Shown one piece after another: positions 6,125-6,963 of a DNA stretch of 6,963 nucleotides. A program made the translations under genes and the position numbers. Under the pieces are notes generated by a model. It was not told the origin of the DNA, ran no database searches, and saw only the letters and a list, made by a program, of their open reading frames with translations. Positions within the stretch are counted from its first letter, which is position 1; each line of letters opens with the position of its first letter. The stretch covers positions 1 through 6,963 of the forward strand of contig JAUTXB010000218.1 of NCBI GenBank assembly GCA_030838245.1, given 5' to 3'. Origin of the DNA: Acidimicrobiaceae bacterium. Its GTDB lineage: Bacteria > Actinomycetota > Acidimicrobiia > Acidimicrobiales > RAAP-2.

Positions 6125-6462
6125 GAACATTCGGCTGTTCGAACCGCGGGCGCCGGTTCAGAACCCGATCCAGAGGTCGTCGCCACGATCGTGACCTGGC
6201 TCGCGGGATTGCCCTTGGTCCTTTGCAAGTTCGCGTGCTCATCGGGCCAGCACGCAATCGAAAGCGCTGCCTTCGACGAAGAGAGCCCAGTTCGTGTGGT
6301 GTGACCCAAGGCCCACGGACCAGGACGGTGCGCGAAACGGGGTCGGCCCTTCGATCAGGTGATTCAGATCGGCGTTCTCTATGGCCCGGCCATGCCCAGG
6401 CGCCGAGGTATCGCTCGATCGATTCGCGATTCTCTCGGGTACGGTGAGGGTTAGCACCGGAG

Positions 6463-6496
6463 ACTTCTCCGATATTCGGGATACTGTCAGAGAAGT
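6463..6496. promoter_or_regulatory. 34-bp imperfect palindrome upstream of the TetR gene
   Basis: ACTTCTC (6463-6469) and GAGAAGT (6490-6496) are perfect inverted arms. Inside them further positions also match symmetrically, giving 11 matching positions out of 14 in each outer arm. A -10-like TACTGT (6482-6487) lies inside. The site ends 31 bases before the TetR start, where an autoregulatory TetR operator would be expected. Operator function is inferred. Confidence 0.4.
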
Positions 6497-6527
6497 TCGC
6501 TGACCAACGTGATGGGCAAGGAGGATC

Positions 6528-6963
6528 GTGGCCGCGCCCTATCCAGCCACCATGCGTGCCGACGCACGCCTCAACCGTGAGCGGATCTTGTCCGTCGCCT
6601 ACAAGGCGTTCGCCGATGACCCAGACGTCTCGCTCAATGCAATCGGCAAGCTCGCGGGCGTGGGGGCTGGCACGCTGTACCGCCATTTCCCGACGCGTGA
6701 GGACCTCATCCTGGCCGTCTACCGACAGGAACTGCAGTCGGTGGTGGACTCAGTCCACGACCTAATCGCCGAGCACTCGCCCCTCGAAGCGCTGCGGGTG
6801 TGGCTCCTGCGACTGGCCGATTTCGCCCGGGTCAAGCACGGTCTTGGGGAGGCTTTGCAGACGGCCGCGGGGAAGGACGTCGACGACGAAACCCATACGC
6901 CGGTCACCGAAGCCGTAGCTCTACTACTTCAGGCCTGCGAGAAGGCCGGCGAAGTCCGTCCCG
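6528..6963 (+). CDS. TetR-family transcriptional regulator, cut by the right edge
   Basis: The visible 145 residues hold a clear TetR N-terminal DNA-binding domain. The first helix is NRERILSVAYKAFAD (16-30), and the helix-turn-helix is SLNAIGKLAGVGAGTLYRHFPTREDLILAV (35-64). The ligand-binding domain that follows (EALRVWLLRLADFARVKHGLGEAL) resembles the SbtR-like type. GTG 6528 is the first start after an in-frame stop at 6510-6512, and AAGGAGG is close before it (3-base spacer, rather short). ATG 6552, which comes after no clear ribosome site, is the alternative. The gene points away from the steroid operon and could regulate it, itself, or genes beyond the window. The sequence does not resemble KstR2, the known repressor of this pathway. 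The last part of the C-terminal domain, from residue 146 on, is missing. Confidence 0.87.
   Translation, partial: MAAPYPATMRADARLNRERILSVAYKAFADDPDVSLNAIGKLAGVGAGTLYRHFPTREDLILAVYRQELQSVVDSVHDLIAEHSPLEALRVWLLRLADFARVKHGLGEALQTAAGKDVDDETHTPVTEAVALLLQACEKAGEVRP

Larger units (their letters stand above)
6010..6527. other. Gene-free region between fadE30 and the divergent TetR gene
   Basis: I see no convincing gene in these 518 bases. Short open frames on both strands lack ribosome sites and recognisable motifs. Structure seen: a near-palindrome AGAGTTCCGGAGGACTCT (6048-6065), about 40 bases before the fadE30 start; a tRNA-3'-end-like fragment (6103-6124); a hairpin GAACCG/CGGTTC (6141-6146 with 6154-6159); the palindrome CACGATCGTG (6184-6193); GATC-rich sequence near 6410-6430; and a 34-bp imperfect palindrome (6463-6496). 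The promoters for both divergent genes should lie here. I find no CAAGnnCTTG core of the KstR2 operator. Confidence 0.5.

Noticed and set aside
59..6141. Shared 12-mer TTCGGCTGTTCG at 59-70 and 6130-6141 as direct repeats or att sites
   Set aside because: One shared 12-mer is about what chance predicts in 7 kb of GC-rich DNA, and the flanks do not match.
6010..6527. A KstR2 operator (CAAGnnCTTG core)
   Set aside because: CAAG occurs three times in this region but never with a CTTG at the required spacing.
5949..6686. Minus-strand open frame of 245 codons overlapping the fadE30 start and the TetR gene
   Set aside because: It overlaps two real genes in other frames. Its middle shows no recognisable domain and includes the GGEGTRTW string typical of translated tRNA-like sequence.
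1..6963. CRISPR array, insertion sequence or phage genes
   Set aside because: No regularly spaced repeats, transposase motifs, terminal inverted repeats or phage-like proteins were seen on either strand.

Overview
This looks like actinobacterial chromosomal DNA. It is GC-rich, strongly GC-biased at third codon positions, and uses ATG, GTG and probably TTG starts. The three largest proteins closely resemble, from memory, the actinobacterial enzymes that break down steroid rings C and D (the HIP, or methylhexahydroindanedione propionate, pathway). I cannot name the genus; a soil or freshwater actinobacterium that degrades sterols is the natural reading.

Layout: every gene from the left edge to 6009 is on the minus strand, so transcription runs right to left. 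The core is fadE30-like acyl-CoA dehydrogenase (6009-4762), then ipdF-like short-chain dehydrogenase (4765-3932, overlapping by the four bases ATGA), a short remnant of an SGNH hydrolase (3900-3751), and fadD3-like HIP-CoA ligase (3667-1997). A small open frame with a strong ribosome site ends 4 bases before the fadD3 start. In Mycobacterium tuberculosis the same three genes are neighbours (Rv3559c, Rv3560c, Rv3561) and belong to the KstR2 regulon. FadD3 activates HIP with CoA, and FadE30 and IpdF act on the HIP-CoA derivatives in the following steps.

Downstream of the ligase lies a VapBC-type toxin-antitoxin pair (1878-1147). The antitoxin is intact and appears to be transcribed without a leader from a promoter built on two 16-bp direct repeats. 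The PIN toxin overlaps it by four bases but is broken by a one-base frameshift. Next comes an NAD(P)-dependent beta-hydroxyacid-dehydrogenase-like protein with a DUF1932-type C-terminus (1079-243), followed by a hairpin. A possible further gene start runs off the left edge.

The right end holds a 518-bp gene-free stretch (6010-6527) with a tRNA-3'-end-like fragment, small hairpins and a 34-bp imperfect palindrome. A divergent TetR-family regulator starts at 6528 on the plus strand and is cut by the window edge. It does not resemble KstR2, and I see no KstR2-type operator, so control of this cluster may differ from the mycobacterial model.

I did not find a wholly new system. The most notable points are the gene remnant inside the steroid operon, the frameshifted toxin with an intact antitoxin and operator, the coupled small ORF before fadD3, and the palindrome before the TetR gene.
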